Below are positions 51,366 through 60,147 of a DNA stretch of 64,000 nt, one piece after another. The stretch lies in assembly GCF_003315035.1 (NCBI RefSeq), contig NZ_QNRE01000001.1, positions 841,224 to 905,223 on the forward strand, written 5' to 3'. Position 1 is the stretch's first letter; the number at the start of each line of letters is the position of its first letter. Both the position numbers and the translations under genes were made by a program. The notes beneath the pieces are model-generated. The model was not told where the DNA came from, did no database searches, and saw nothing but the letters and a program-made list of their open reading frames with translations. The DNA comes from Nocardia puris. GTDB taxonomy: Bacteria > Actinomycetota > Actinomycetes > Mycobacteriales > Mycobacteriaceae.

Positions 51366-51391
51366 CGCCGGCTCCTCTCGTCCTCGACATC

Positions 51392-52000
51392 TCAGACGCC
51401 GGCTCGCAGCATGCGTGACATGCGTTCGTGCCGAACTCGGAATACTCGTTCCATCTCGTGTGCGACCACGATCCGATCCATCCACGGCCCCAGCGCGGTA
51501 CGGAAGACGATCGTGTCGCGGTAGTGTGTGCCGCCATCGTCTGTGGGCTGGCAGGTGTGGGTGTGATGGAAATAGCGAAACATTCCGCGCACTTGGATGT
51601 CGGAGAATTCGCGGCCGTCGTCGTAATAGTCTACGAGCGCCGCCCAGCGAATCGGGAAGACGCGTTTGTACCACCAATCGAATACGTACAGCCCGCCCAG
51701 TTCGCCCTGCAATTTCGATGCCCAGAAATACTCGAGCGGATCCGGCATGGTCGCGGCGAAGTTGATTCCGTTGAGGCAGAAATCGAATACCGTGCGCGGA
51801 TCGTGCGGCAACGTCGTTTCGATGGCCAGCGTCGTCGTGCGACCGGGCCGGATGTGTGGCTGCTTGCCGCTCATCCAGCTGCGTCCGACAGCGGTGAGGA
51901 TGGAATCGTATCGATTCGGATCGTAGTCGGTCGTATTGCGCCCGTGGTCCGGTCCGGCAGAATTGTTCGACACCTTCCAGCCTGCGGATTCGGTATGCAT
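51392..52000 (-). CDS. SRPBCC-fold (polyketide cyclase/START-like) protein
   Basis: 202-residue protein with a START/SRPBCC-like fold: an alternating beta-rich middle (LAIETTLPHDPRTVFDFC, then LGGLYVFDWWYKRVFPIRW) and a long C-terminal helix (DRIVVAHEMERVFRVRHER). Members bind lipids or aromatic polyketides and some act as cyclases. I chose the ATG at 52000 (MHTESAGW), with CGGAG upstream; a start at 52048 is possible. It is the first gene of the biosynthetic operon, about 125 bases downstream of the tandem SARP-type repeat. Role unknown. Confidence 0.68.
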   Translation of the reverse strand: MHTESAGWKVSNNSAGPDHGRNTTDYDPNRYDSILTAVGRSWMSGKQPHIRPGRTTTLAIETTLPHDPRTVFDFCLNGINFAATMPDPLEYFWASKLQGELGGLYVFDWWYKRVFPIRWAALVDYYDDGREFSDIQVRGMFRYFHHTHTCQPTDDGGTHYRDTIVFRTALGPWMDRIVVAHEMERVFRVRHERMSRMLRAGV

Positions 52001-52125
52001 GCAGCGCTCCGATCGGATCGAAATGTGCGACGAGTATTTCCCGGTCACTTCAGAGTGACGCGCCGGTGCGGGTAAATCAAGGCCGGAAAGCGATTTCAGG
52101 CATGTCGATTCAGCGTCTTATCGGC

Positions 52126-52147
52126 GAGGTTTAAGTGAGGCTTAAGC
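52126..52147. promoter_or_regulatory. Tandem 11-bp repeat, SARP-type binding site
   Basis: GAGGTTTAAGT (52126-52136) is followed immediately by GAGGCTTAAGC (52137-52147), 9 of 11 positions equal. SARP regulators bind heptamer direct repeats spaced 11 bp apart, just upstream of the -10 box. Read on the minus strand, CTTAAGC and CTTAAAC are followed after 8 bases by TAAGAC, a possible -10 element, so the site would drive the operon starting at 52000. The rest of the 52001-52386 gap holds no gene I can support. Confidence 0.6.
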
Positions 52148-52386
52148 GCCATTTATGGGTCATTCTCGGAGATATTATGTTTCAGCAGGTTGCGCTTGCG
52201 TCGGTAGCCGGACGCCGGTCCGCGAACGCAGGCCCGCCGGCTCGAGCGCAGATCTCCGAGGACGCCACCGGCGCCAGGATCGGCGACCGGTCGCTCGGCG
52301 CGACCGTGGCGGGGCCGGGCATGACCGAACTCCGTGGCGGCACGGCACGGCGGCAAGGTCACGAACCTCCGCCCGTGCCGCCGGCG

Positions 52387-53235
52387 TCAGGAGTGGTGCC
52401 TGGAAATCGGCCGGTGCGGGAGGACCACGCGGGCGCGGGCGCGGAGCACGCCATCGCCCGTGCCGATCGGTTCGGCGAGCAGTGCGGGGTCGGCCAGGTC
52501 CGGATCGCCGCGCAGGATCATCTGCTGGAGGATTCTCAGTTCATGGCTCGGCCCGATGCCGTGTGAGGTCACCAGTGAATTCCTGATCCTGGTGAACACC
52601 GCCAATGCGTCGGCCGCGCGCCCGGACCGGAAGAGAGCCAGCATGAGGTAGGCCCCGATCTTTTCCCAATGCGTATGACGCGCAACGAGATCGACCAGTT
52701 CGGGGACGAGTGCCTCGTGGCGTCCGAGCACGAGATCCAGCGATATCCTGCGTTGCAGAGCGCGGGCTCGCTGCTCGTCGAAGTAGGCGGCCAATTGGGT
52801 CATGTGGGCCGTTCGCCGAACGTCGGCGAACGCGGGTCCGGACCAGAGGGCCAGGTACTGGGACAACAACGCCGAGGCCTCCGACCGGTTGCCGCGGCAT
52901 TCGGCGGCATTGACCTGTGCGCGCAGGAGTTCCGCGCGGTGCAGATCGCTTTGCTGGGCAGTCGAGTGCAACACGTAGCCGGGGTCGCGGGTTTCGATGA
53001 GCGTGGGTAGTGACGCAAAGTGCTTTCGCAGTTGCGACACGTAGACCTGTACCGCGCACACGGCGGTCTTCGGCGGCTTGTCCCACAATCCGGTGACCAG
53101 TTCATCGACCGAGACAACCCCATTGGCGCCCTCCACCAGCAGGGCGAGGAGTATCCGGAGCTTCAATGTCCGTGGCGAGCAATCGCTGCCGTCTTCGCTA
53201 TGAGCGCGGATTGGACCGAGGACCGAAAACTGCAC
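52387..53235 (-). CDS. SARP-family transcriptional activator
   Basis: 282-residue regulator of the Streptomyces antibiotic regulatory protein family. The N-terminal winged helix-turn-helix (OmpR-like, ~1-95) begins VQFSVLGPIRAHSEDG and has TLKLRILLALLVEGAN and VQVYVSQLRKHF as recognition-helix region; the bacterial transcriptional activation domain (~100-250) has the TPR-like helices. SARPs are pathway-specific activators of secondary metabolism. I take the GTG at 53235, with GGGGTGG upstream. It lies directly upstream of the biosynthetic operon and is the probable activator through the 11-bp repeats. Confidence 0.88.
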   Translation of the reverse strand: MQFSVLGPIRAHSEDGSDCSPRTLKLRILLALLVEGANGVVSVDELVTGLWDKPPKTAVCAVQVYVSQLRKHFASLPTLIETRDPGYVLHSTAQQSDLHRAELLRAQVNAAECRGNRSEASALLSQYLALWSGPAFADVRRTAHMTQLAAYFDEQRARALQRRISLDLVLGRHEALVPELVDLVARHTHWEKIGAYLMLALFRSGRAADALAVFTRIRNSLVTSHGIGPSHELRILQQMILRGDPDLADPALLAEPIGTGDGVLRARARVVLPHRPISRHHS

Positions 53236-53472
53236 AGCACCACCCCATATCACCACACAGGTCCCGCGCCGAGGGCCACATTGCCGCCGCTGCAAGACCT
53301 CCCAGAGAACCGCATGAATCGGGCATGCAGACGGATGGGAGATTACCGTGACCCAAGATCAACATCTACACCACGCGGCGGAATGCGAGCCCTGTCCTCT
53401 GCCGCGTGAATCCAGGCCGGGACCATCGAAGGCCGGGTCGCGGGCCGGTCGCTCCGGTACTCTGGCTAGTCG

Positions 53473-54084
53473 ATGCTCGACAAACCGCGAAAACGACCGC
53501 GCCAGGATCGATCTCGAAATACGGTGGACGTCCTGCTGGAGGCGGCCGCCCAGATGTTTTCGAAAGAGGGCCTATCCACAACAACCGATCGCATCGCCGA
53601 ACGCGCCGGGATGTCGGTCGGGACCCTCTACCAGTACTTTCCGAACAAGCAGGCGATGCTCTACAGTCTGGCCGAGCGTCACCTGATCGAGAGCGGCCGT
53701 CGGCTGGGTGCGGTCCTGTCCGATCTGCGCCGGACGCTGCCGCCGTTCGAGGTCACGATGCGCACGATCCTGGACGTCGTCATGGATCTGCACAGCAGTC
53801 CGCCCGCGGTGCACGCTCTGATGCATCGCCTGGTGCTCCGGCACATCGAAGAGCTGGAGGCCGTCCAGGCCTTCGAGGAGTACCTGGCCACGGAGGTCGC
53901 CTTTCATCTCGAACGATGTGGCCGCGGCGGCGACGATTCGATGATGACCGCGCGTGCGGTCATCCACGGTGTCGACGCCCAAGTGCATCGTGTGCGGCTC
54001 TGGCATCCGGTCACGACCGACAGCCTGCTGGAACTGGTGTGCCGACTGGCCCCTGAGAACAGCAGGATGCCGTCACTGGATTGA
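53473..54084 (+). CDS. TetR-family transcriptional regulator
   Basis: 203-residue regulator. The N-terminal helix-turn-helix is clear: DVLLEAAAQMFSKEGLSTTT followed by IAERAGMSVGTLYQYFPNKQ. The ligand-binding C-terminal domain is generic. A TACTCT hexamer ends 9 bases before the ATG, so the message may be almost leaderless. It is divergent from the SARP gene and may repress it or the downstream hydrolase; the sequence does not show which. Its last 12 bases overlap the convergent hydrolase gene. Confidence 0.85.
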   Translation: MLDKPRKRPRQDRSRNTVDVLLEAAAQMFSKEGLSTTTDRIAERAGMSVGTLYQYFPNKQAMLYSLAERHLIESGRRLGAVLSDLRRTLPPFEVTMRTILDVVMDLHSSPPAVHALMHRLVLRHIEELEAVQAFEEYLATEVAFHLERCGRGGDDSMMTARAVIHGVDAQVHRVRLWHPVTTDSLLELVCRLAPENSRMPSLD

Positions 54085-54993
54085 CTCGATCACCCGCGCG
54101 CGCACGGCACGCAGTGCGTCCGCCAGTTGCCCGACCCCGGGCTCCTCGACAGGGAAGTGTCCGCAACCTTCCAGCAGGATCATCTCGGTTCGGCCGGGGA
54201 TGCGCGCGAGGAACCGCTCGCTCAGAACGGGTGGTGTCCACTCGTCCGCGGCTGGGTGGACCAAGGTGATCGGTGTGGCGAATTCCTCCGGAGGCGTCGT
54301 GGGGTAGGCGACGAAACTCGCCAAGAATCCGAGCGGAACCGAAACCCCGCCGCCGACCGGGTCCTCGGCACAGCGCTTGGACAGCTTCGGATCCCGGCTC
54401 ATCTTGTCCATCTTCACCAGCCATCGGATCGGCACCCGTACGCGTCCGAACAGCGTGTCGGTCACCCCGAGCAGTTGAGGGGCGTAACGCCCGGCGGCGG
54501 CGCAGCGCATCGCGGCGGCGCGGGCCTGCGGATCGGCCGGGTCCAGCAGGCATGTCACCACCACGTAGGCCACCGCGTCGGTGCGGGCGGCGACCTCGTA
54601 GGCCAGCAGTCCGCCCATACTCGCGCCGAAGAGCACGAGCGGACGATCGTCGATCGCGGTCTGCGTATGGACGAAGTCACACAGCAGGTCGACCCAGTCC
54701 GCGTAGCGGACCGTCGCGGGGTTCGGCTCCACCGTCCGCCCGTACAGGGGCAGGTCGAGGGCCGTGACGTCGACGCCTTCGCTGGCGACCGCGGCTGCGA
54801 ACGGCCACAGCATCGCGGCGTGTCCACCCGCGCCGTGGATGACCACCATCCGGACCGGTGCGTCATCGACGACCGCGCGAAGCAGGTGAACATCGCGCCC
54901 GCGCCACTCCCACCAGCTGGAACGTGGCTCGATGGCGATGCCGGTCCGGTACTTCGAGGACAGGAACTCCGCGTAACCCAGATGATCCATCAC
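54073..54993 (-). CDS. Alpha/beta hydrolase
   Basis: 306-residue alpha/beta-hydrolase-fold protein. The oxyanion region is VVIHGAGGHAAMLWPF near residue 50, the nucleophile elbow GASMGGLLAYE near 123, and the late acid/histidine are in HPAADEWTPP and EGCGHFPVEE. It could be a serine esterase or lipase, or a thioesterase serving the neighbouring cluster; the sequence gives no specific sign. Convergent and overlapping by 12 bases with the TetR gene. Confidence 0.82.
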   Translation of the reverse strand: MMDHLGYAEFLSSKYRTGIAIEPRSSWWEWRGRDVHLLRAVVDDAPVRMVVIHGAGGHAAMLWPFAAAVASEGVDVTALDLPLYGRTVEPNPATVRYADWVDLLCDFVHTQTAIDDRPLVLFGASMGGLLAYEVAARTDAVAYVVVTCLLDPADPQARAAAMRCAAAGRYAPQLLGVTDTLFGRVRVPIRWLVKMDKMSRDPKLSKRCAEDPVGGGVSVPLGFLASFVAYPTTPPEEFATPITLVHPAADEWTPPVLSERFLARIPGRTEMILLEGCGHFPVEEPGVGQLADALRAVRARVIESIQ

Positions 54994-55493
54994 CCTAGTC
55001 TTCCCTTACCACCGCACCCCGACAACTCGCAATCACTCGCTGCGCGGAGCTGCGGAAACACCGCCGAATTCACGCGGACCTCAGGTTCCGGGAAGCGGCC
55101 GTTCAGGCGACGGTCTGCCCGCCGGCTCGCCAACCGATTCGGCGGCATCGTCGTGGGCGGTGCTCGAGCGGTCGGATCGCACTGCGGCGGTCCGGGCGGC
55201 GTCGGTCGCGCCGGAGGCCGAGGTTCGCCGATCTCGTTGCCGGTCTTGGCTATTCGCGGTACTCGTCCCGCGACGGTCATCGCGCCGCTGCGGTGCCGCG
55301 CGGCCTCGGGCCGCGGCATATCGTGTCCGCTCGTGTCCCGACCGCGCTTCGCCCGATGCGCAGCACGGGGATCACCTGGCGCAATTCGTCGGCGGGTAGG
55401 CGTGGTGCCGCACTGGCGAACGACGGATCGAGAGTTGTCGCGCTGTGGGAGTCGTGGGTATGAGCCCTGAGGCAGATCGCGACGAACCGGCCG
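54994..55493. other. 500-base gap without a supportable gene
   Basis: Open frames occur on both strands (for example minus 55277-55534 and 54990-55319), but none has a good ribosome binding site, a recognisable domain or a sensible neighbour spacing. The stretch may be the decayed border between the biosynthetic cluster and the ABC exporter genes. Confidence 0.4.
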
Positions 55494-56300
55494 TCACATT
55501 GTTCGACGCCCGAGTTGCCGGGGCCGCGGCGCACGTCGGGAGATGACCAGGGGTCGGCACGGACGTTCGCGGCCGCGCCAGGGTATTACGCGGCGGACCA
55601 GGAGGAGGACCAGGGCTGCGAAGAGGGTCAGGCCGATCAGGTTCCAGAGGAGGCCGTAGGTGGAGGCGCCGGTGGACAGGGCGCGGAGCGAGTCCGAGGC
55701 GAGGGCGGCCGGGTTGTAGGGGCCCACGGCGCGCAGCCAGGACGGGAGGCGGTCCGGCGGGATCACCACCGGGCCCGCGCCGGACAGCAGCACGGTCACC
55801 GCCAGGCTCAGGCCCGACGCCTGGTTCGGGGAGGACGAGCCCGCACCGATGATCGCGCCGATCCCGGCGAAGGCCGCCACCGCGCACACCACCGGCGGCA
55901 CGGCGAGCACGTTCGGGGTGAAACGCAGATCCAGGACCGCCCAGCCGACCACCGTCGTCACCACCAGCGCGGGCAATGCGAGCAGCAGAAACGCGGCCAG
56001 GGTGCCGGCGATCAGCGACTCGCGGCGCAGCGGGAGCGAGGCGAAGAACTCGAATGCGCCGGTGTCGGTCATGTGCGAGAAGTTCGCGGCGATCTTGTTC
56101 TGCATCTCGAACAGCAGGGCGATGGTCAGCGCGCCCGCGAAGATGTGGGGCTTGGCAGCGGTGTCCGACGACATGGCGCCCAGCGCGAGCAGCGAGACGA
56201 TCGGCGTGATCATGCCGGTCAGCACCATCGAGGGCCACGACCAGCGCCAGTTCGTGAGCTGGATGCGCACCACGTCCAGGACATGCCCGACATCCCTCAC
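55494..56300 (-). CDS. ABC-2 type transporter permease
   Basis: 268-residue membrane protein with about six transmembrane helices (first near residues 25-45, last near 225-245). The cytoplasmic stretch TGAFEFFASLPLRRESLIAGTLAAF is typical of ABC-2 export permeases. It ends in a strongly basic tail. The GTG start overlaps the stop of the ATPase gene by 4 bases; the two form one exporter with unknown substrate. Confidence 0.82.
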   Translation of the reverse strand: MRDVGHVLDVVRIQLTNWRWSWPSMVLTGMITPIVSLLALGAMSSDTAAKPHIFAGALTIALLFEMQNKIAANFSHMTDTGAFEFFASLPLRRESLIAGTLAAFLLLALPALVVTTVVGWAVLDLRFTPNVLAVPPVVCAVAAFAGIGAIIGAGSSSPNQASGLSLAVTVLLSGAGPVVIPPDRLPSWLRAVGPYNPAALASDSLRALSTGASTYGLLWNLIGLTLFAALVLLLVRRVIPWRGRERPCRPLVISRRAPRPRQLGRRTM

Positions 56301-57226
56301 CGCCGCCCCTCCCCGTCACCGGACAGCGCCGTGATGTAGATGTCCTCCAGGCCCACCGGCCCGATCGTGTAGTCGTGGACGCCCAGTTCGTCCAGCACGC
56401 GCGCCACGGCCTCCACCGCGCCCGGCTCGGTGTGCGCGAGCAGCGCGTCGTAGGTGAGCGTGAGGTCGGTGCACCATGGCTCCACCGCGTTCCGCAGGCT
56501 CTCGACACCGGTCGCCAACTCGTCGGTTCCGACCCGCAGCCGCAGCCGACTGCCGGTCTCGGCCCGCAATCCCGCCGGACTGCCCAGCCGCACCAGCCGG
56601 CCGGAGTCGAAGATCGCGACCTTGTTCAGCACGCGCTCCGCCTCGGCCGGACTGTGCGTGACCATGATGATCGTCTTGCCTTCCGTGCGGTTGAGCCGCC
56701 ACAGCAACTCCCACACCTCGCGGCGTCGGATCGGGTCCATCTCGTTGGTCGGCTCGTCCAGCACCAGCACCGGCGGGTCGGCTGTCAACGCCACACCCAG
56801 CTGTAACAGCCGCCGCTGGCCGCCCGAAAGTCGTTGCGCCGAACGGCCGGTCAGCGCGCCCAGATCGAGGGTGTCCACGATCCGGTCCCGGTCGGCGCGC
56901 GCCGCGGCCCGGCCGAGGCCCTTGATCTTCGCCGTGTACAGCAGCGCTTCGGCGACGGTGAGGCTGTTCAACGCGAACGCCGACTGCGGCATGTACCCCA
57001 CCGACTCCACCACCCGCGCCCGCCGCTCCAGCACGTCCACTCCCCGGTACCGCACGCACCCCGCGTCCGGTTCGAGCAATCCGAGCATCAGCTTCACCAG
57101 CGTGCTCTTCCCCGCCCCATTGCTCCCGAGCAACCCGAAGAACTCCCCCTCCCCCACCGTCAGACACACCTCGTCGTTCGCGACCGTCTCCCCGAGCCGC
57201 TTCGTCACCCCCTCCACTTCGAACAA
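56297..57226 (-). CDS. ABC transporter ATP-binding protein
   Basis: 309-residue ATPase of the exporter class. Walker A is GSNGAGKSTL near residue 37, signature LSGGQRRLLQL near 130, Walker B VLVLDEPTNEMD near 157. A C-terminal domain of ~80 residues follows. The start is uncertain: TTG at 57226 (LFEVEGVTKR) is favoured by a GAGGGTGAGGGA just upstream. Longer reading frames upstream have low-quality sequence. It is cotranscribed with the permease at 55494-56300. Confidence 0.85.
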   Translation of the reverse strand: MFEVEGVTKRLGETVANDEVCLTVGEGEFFGLLGSNGAGKSTLVKLMLGLLEPDAGCVRYRGVDVLERRARVVESVGYMPQSAFALNSLTVAEALLYTAKIKGLGRAAARADRDRIVDTLDLGALTGRSAQRLSGGQRRLLQLGVALTADPPVLVLDEPTNEMDPIRRREVWELLWRLNRTEGKTIIMVTHSPAEAERVLNKVAIFDSGRLVRLGSPAGLRAETGSRLRLRVGTDELATGVESLRNAVEPWCTDLTLTYDALLAHTEPGAVEAVARVLDELGVHDYTIGPVGLEDIYITALSGDGEGRR

Positions 57227-57498
57227 TCCCTCACCCTCCCTCCAGCGCGGACCGACCTCCGCCCGAATGTACCCGCCCGCGAAACCCCCACTTCCAGCTC
57301 GCACACCCACCAGGAATCCCCCACCTGATGCTCGCTGTCCTGCGATGAAGTGCTTAGTGCCCTCGCTCGCCGCGACGTATGAGGTCGCCGTCCCGTGCCC
57401 TGGTCGGCGGCGGACCCTGCCGGGAGCCGCACGGGGCTTCGCGACGTCGGTCGTGCGGAGGCACGGGATCACCCGCAGCCGATGGCGCTACCGGCAAC

Positions 57499-59493
57499 TC
57501 AGTCCACCGGAGACGGCTGCTTCCACGCCGACGAGCGGAGCATTCGTAAACCGTTGAGGGCCACCAGGATTGTGGACCCTTCGTGGCCCGCCACGCCGAG
57601 CGGGAGGGGGAGGTGGCCGGCGAGGTCCCAGATCACCAGGACGGCGATGGCGGTGGCGGCGAGGGTCAGGTTGGCGATGACGATGCGGCGGGCGCGGCGG
57701 GAGAGGGCGATGACGGCGGGGATGGCGGTGAGGTCGTCGCGGACGACGACGGCGTCGGCGGTCTGCAAGGTGAGGTCGGCGCCCGCGCCGCCCATGGCGA
57801 TGCCCGTGTGCGCGGCGGCCAGCGCCGGGGCGTCGTTGATGCCGTCGCCGACGACGGTCACCTGATGCCCCGCCGAGCGCAATTCCTCCACCGTAGCTAC
57901 CTTCTCGTGCGGTAGCAGATCCGCGCGAACGTCGGCGATGCCGATCTCCGCGGCCAACCGGCTCGCGGTCGCGGCATTGTCACCGGTCAGCAGAATCGGC
58001 GCGGCACCGGTGACGGCGCGCGCCGCGCCGACCGCGTCCACCGCGTCGGGTCGCAACTCGTCAGCGAGCGCGAGCACCCCGACGGGCTCTCCATCGCAAG
58101 TCACGACGACGGCCGTCCAGCCCCGGTACTGGAACTCCTCGACGGTGAAGGCCACTGTGTCGCCGAGTGATTCACCCAACACCGCCGCGGGTGATCCGGC
58201 AGCGATGAGCCGTCCACCGACGACGCCGGATACACCGCGCCCCGGCGACGCCACGAAATCGGTCACCGCCGCAGGCTCGACCCCGCGCTCACGCGCCGCC
58301 CGCACCACCGCGACCGCCAGCGGATGTTCACTGAAGTGCTCCACCGATGCCGCCAGCCGCAATAGTTCGCGCTCGCCGAACTCCGTTGTCAGCACGCGGA
58401 TCTCGACCAGTCGCGGCGTACCGCGCGTGAGGGTGCCGGTCTTGTCGAACGCGATCACACTCGTCTGCCCGAGTTGTTCCATCACCACCGCCGACTTCAC
58501 CAGCACACCGTGGCGCCCCGCGTTGGCGATGGCGGCCAGCAGCGGCGGCATCGTCGCCAGCACGATCGCGCACGGCGACGCCACGATCATGAAGGTCATG
58601 GCGCGCAACAGGGCTCGCTCCAGATCCTCGCCCACCAGCAACGGCACCGTGAACACCGCCAGCGTCGCGATCACCATCCCGATCGAATACCGCTGCTCGA
58701 CCTTCTCGATGAACAGCTGGGTCCGCGCCTTGGTGCGACCGGCCTGATCGACCAACCCCGCGATCCGCGCGACGACGGAATCCTCGGCCCGCCGGTCGAC
58801 GCGCAGCCGCAAAGCGCCTGTGCCGTTGAGGGTTCCGGCGAACACGTCGTCGCCCGCGCCCTTGTCGACCGGTAGCGGTTCGCCGGTAATGGTGGCCTGG
58901 TCGACTTCGCTCGCCCCGTCGATCACGGTGGCGTCGGCGGCGATTCGTTCTCCGGGGCGCACGACCAGCACGTCGCCGACCGCCAGCCGCGCCGCCTCCA
59001 CCACGTCCTCCGCACCGTCGGCACGCACCCGGGTGGCGGTGTCGGGCGCGAGGTCGAGCAGCCCCCGCACCGAGTCCTCCGTCCGGGCGGTCGCCAGCGC
59101 CTCCAACGCCCCGGACGTCGCGAAGATGACGATGAGCAGCGCACCGTCCGTGATCTGACCGATCGCGGCCGCGCCGATCGCGGCGACCACCATCAGCAGA
59201 TCGACGTCGAGCGTCCTCTCCCGCAGCGCCCGCAATCCCGACAGTCCCGGCTCCCAGCCGCCCGCCGCATAGCAGGCGAGATACAAGCCCCACCACGACC
59301 ACTCCGGAGCACCGGCGAGCTGAGCGGCCAATCCCGCCAGGAACAGCACCAGAGATGCTGCGGCCCAGCGCATCTCAGCGAGCTCGAACAACCTGGTCCG
59401 ACGCACTGGCACGCGCCGCGCGGGACGGGTCGACGGAACGGTCGGCGCGACCACAGGCCACCTCCAGGACGACGAACGGAACGACCCGACCAT
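57499..59493 (-). CDS. ctpJ: P1B-4-type metal ATPase CtpJ
   Basis: 664-residue heavy-metal efflux ATPase with no N-terminal metal-binding domain. The ion-path motif is SPC (MIVASPCAIVLA, near residue 315) and the last helices contain HEGST; both mark the P1B-4 group, which exports cobalt, nickel or iron(II). The phosphorylated aspartate is in DKTGTLTRG, and TGDN and GDGINDAPAL are the ATP-domain motifs. The sequence is very close to M. tuberculosis CtpJ. Start chosen at 59493; an ATG at 59511 falls inside the operator palindrome. It is divergent from nmtR, as in M. tuberculosis. Confidence 0.92.
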   Translation of the reverse strand: MVGSFRSSSWRWPVVAPTVPSTRPARRVPVRRTRLFELAEMRWAAASLVLFLAGLAAQLAGAPEWSWWGLYLACYAAGGWEPGLSGLRALRERTLDVDLLMVVAAIGAAAIGQITDGALLIVIFATSGALEALATARTEDSVRGLLDLAPDTATRVRADGAEDVVEAARLAVGDVLVVRPGERIAADATVIDGASEVDQATITGEPLPVDKGAGDDVFAGTLNGTGALRLRVDRRAEDSVVARIAGLVDQAGRTKARTQLFIEKVEQRYSIGMVIATLAVFTVPLLVGEDLERALLRAMTFMIVASPCAIVLATMPPLLAAIANAGRHGVLVKSAVVMEQLGQTSVIAFDKTGTLTRGTPRLVEIRVLTTEFGERELLRLAASVEHFSEHPLAVAVVRAARERGVEPAAVTDFVASPGRGVSGVVGGRLIAAGSPAAVLGESLGDTVAFTVEEFQYRGWTAVVVTCDGEPVGVLALADELRPDAVDAVGAARAVTGAAPILLTGDNAATASRLAAEIGIADVRADLLPHEKVATVEELRSAGHQVTVVGDGINDAPALAAAHTGIAMGGAGADLTLQTADAVVVRDDLTAIPAVIALSRRARRIVIANLTLAATAIAVLVIWDLAGHLPLPLGVAGHEGSTILVALNGLRMLRSSAWKQPSPVD

Positions 59494-59497
59494 ATCA

Positions 59498-59527
59498 GAA
59501 TACTTGAACATGTCTTCATATGTTCTG
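59498..59527. promoter_or_regulatory. NmtR operator candidate
   Basis: GAACAT (59506-59511) and ATGTTC (59520-59525) are inverted repeats around 8 bases, within a longer AT-rich imperfect dyad (AGAA ... TTCT). This is the kind of site ArsR/SmtB sensors bind. It lies between the divergent ctpJ and nmtR starts, 19 bases before the nmtR ATG, so binding could shut off both. Confidence 0.6.
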
Positions 59528-59546
59528 CTCGAGGTACCCTGCCCCC

Positions 59547-59909
59547 ATGGGACACGGCGTCGAAGGCAGGGACCGCCCCGCCGCGCGTCTGGACGCCGAA
59601 GCGGCCGCCCACGTCGCCACCACGCTCCAGGCGCTGGCCACCCCGAGCCGCCTGATGATCCTCACCCAGCTACGCCACGGCCCCCTCGCCGTGACCGAGC
59701 TGGCCGAGGCCATCGGCATGGAGCAGTCCGCCGTCTCCCATCAGCTGCGCCTGCTGCGCAATCTCGGCCTGGTCGTCGGCACCCGCACCGGCCGCAGCAT
59801 CGTGTACACCCTCTACGACACCCACGTCGCCCAACTTCTCGACGAGGCGATCTACCACAGCGAGCACCTGCGCCTCGGCATTCCCGACAAACCCCGCGAA
59901 ACCGGCTGA
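59547..59909 (+). CDS. nmtR: Nickel/cobalt-sensing ArsR-family repressor NmtR
   Basis: 120-residue winged-helix repressor, the same length as M. tuberculosis NmtR. It starts MGHGVEGRDRP, the metal-binding Gly2-His3 tail, and keeps the alpha-5 ligands: Asp and His in YDTHVAQLL and the two histidines in YHSEH, with the same spacing. The recognition helix is in EQSAVSHQLRLLRNLG. On binding nickel or cobalt it should release the operator and allow ctpJ expression. The ATG at 59547 was chosen because it exposes the metal-binding N-terminus. Confidence 0.95.
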   Translation: MGHGVEGRDRPAARLDAEAAAHVATTLQALATPSRLMILTQLRHGPLAVTELAEAIGMEQSAVSHQLRLLRNLGLVVGTRTGRSIVYTLYDTHVAQLLDEAIYHSEHLRLGIPDKPRETG

Positions 59910-60147
59910 CTCCCACCGCAACGGCGCGAGAATTCACTCTCGCACCATTCGATGGCGTGCCATAGAATTTCACCCTCGCCATTCCTCGGCGAAATAGCGG
60001 CAGATCGGACGAATCGGCGAATCCCTTGCACCGGAGCGCCTCTCACCACGGACGGCAACACTTCCGATCCCCGGGATCGAATGTGTGTCCCCGCCGAAAC
60101 GCGCGCACCTACCCTCGAATCGGGCGCGCTCCACTGATCGACATTCC

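Noticed and set aside
52135..52566. Plus-strand frames in the gap between the SRPBCC and SARP genes
   Set aside because: They overlap the SARP 3' end, lack a domain and a good start, and begin in the presumed operator region.
55277..55534. 85-codon minus-strand frame in the gap before the ABC exporter
   Set aside because: Overlaps the permease end, has no ribosome binding site and no family I recognise; could be a remnant but cannot be supported.
59926..59943. Short hairpin GCGAGA-N6-TCTCGC after nmtR
   Set aside because: Stem of six pairs and no U-run; too weak to call a terminator.
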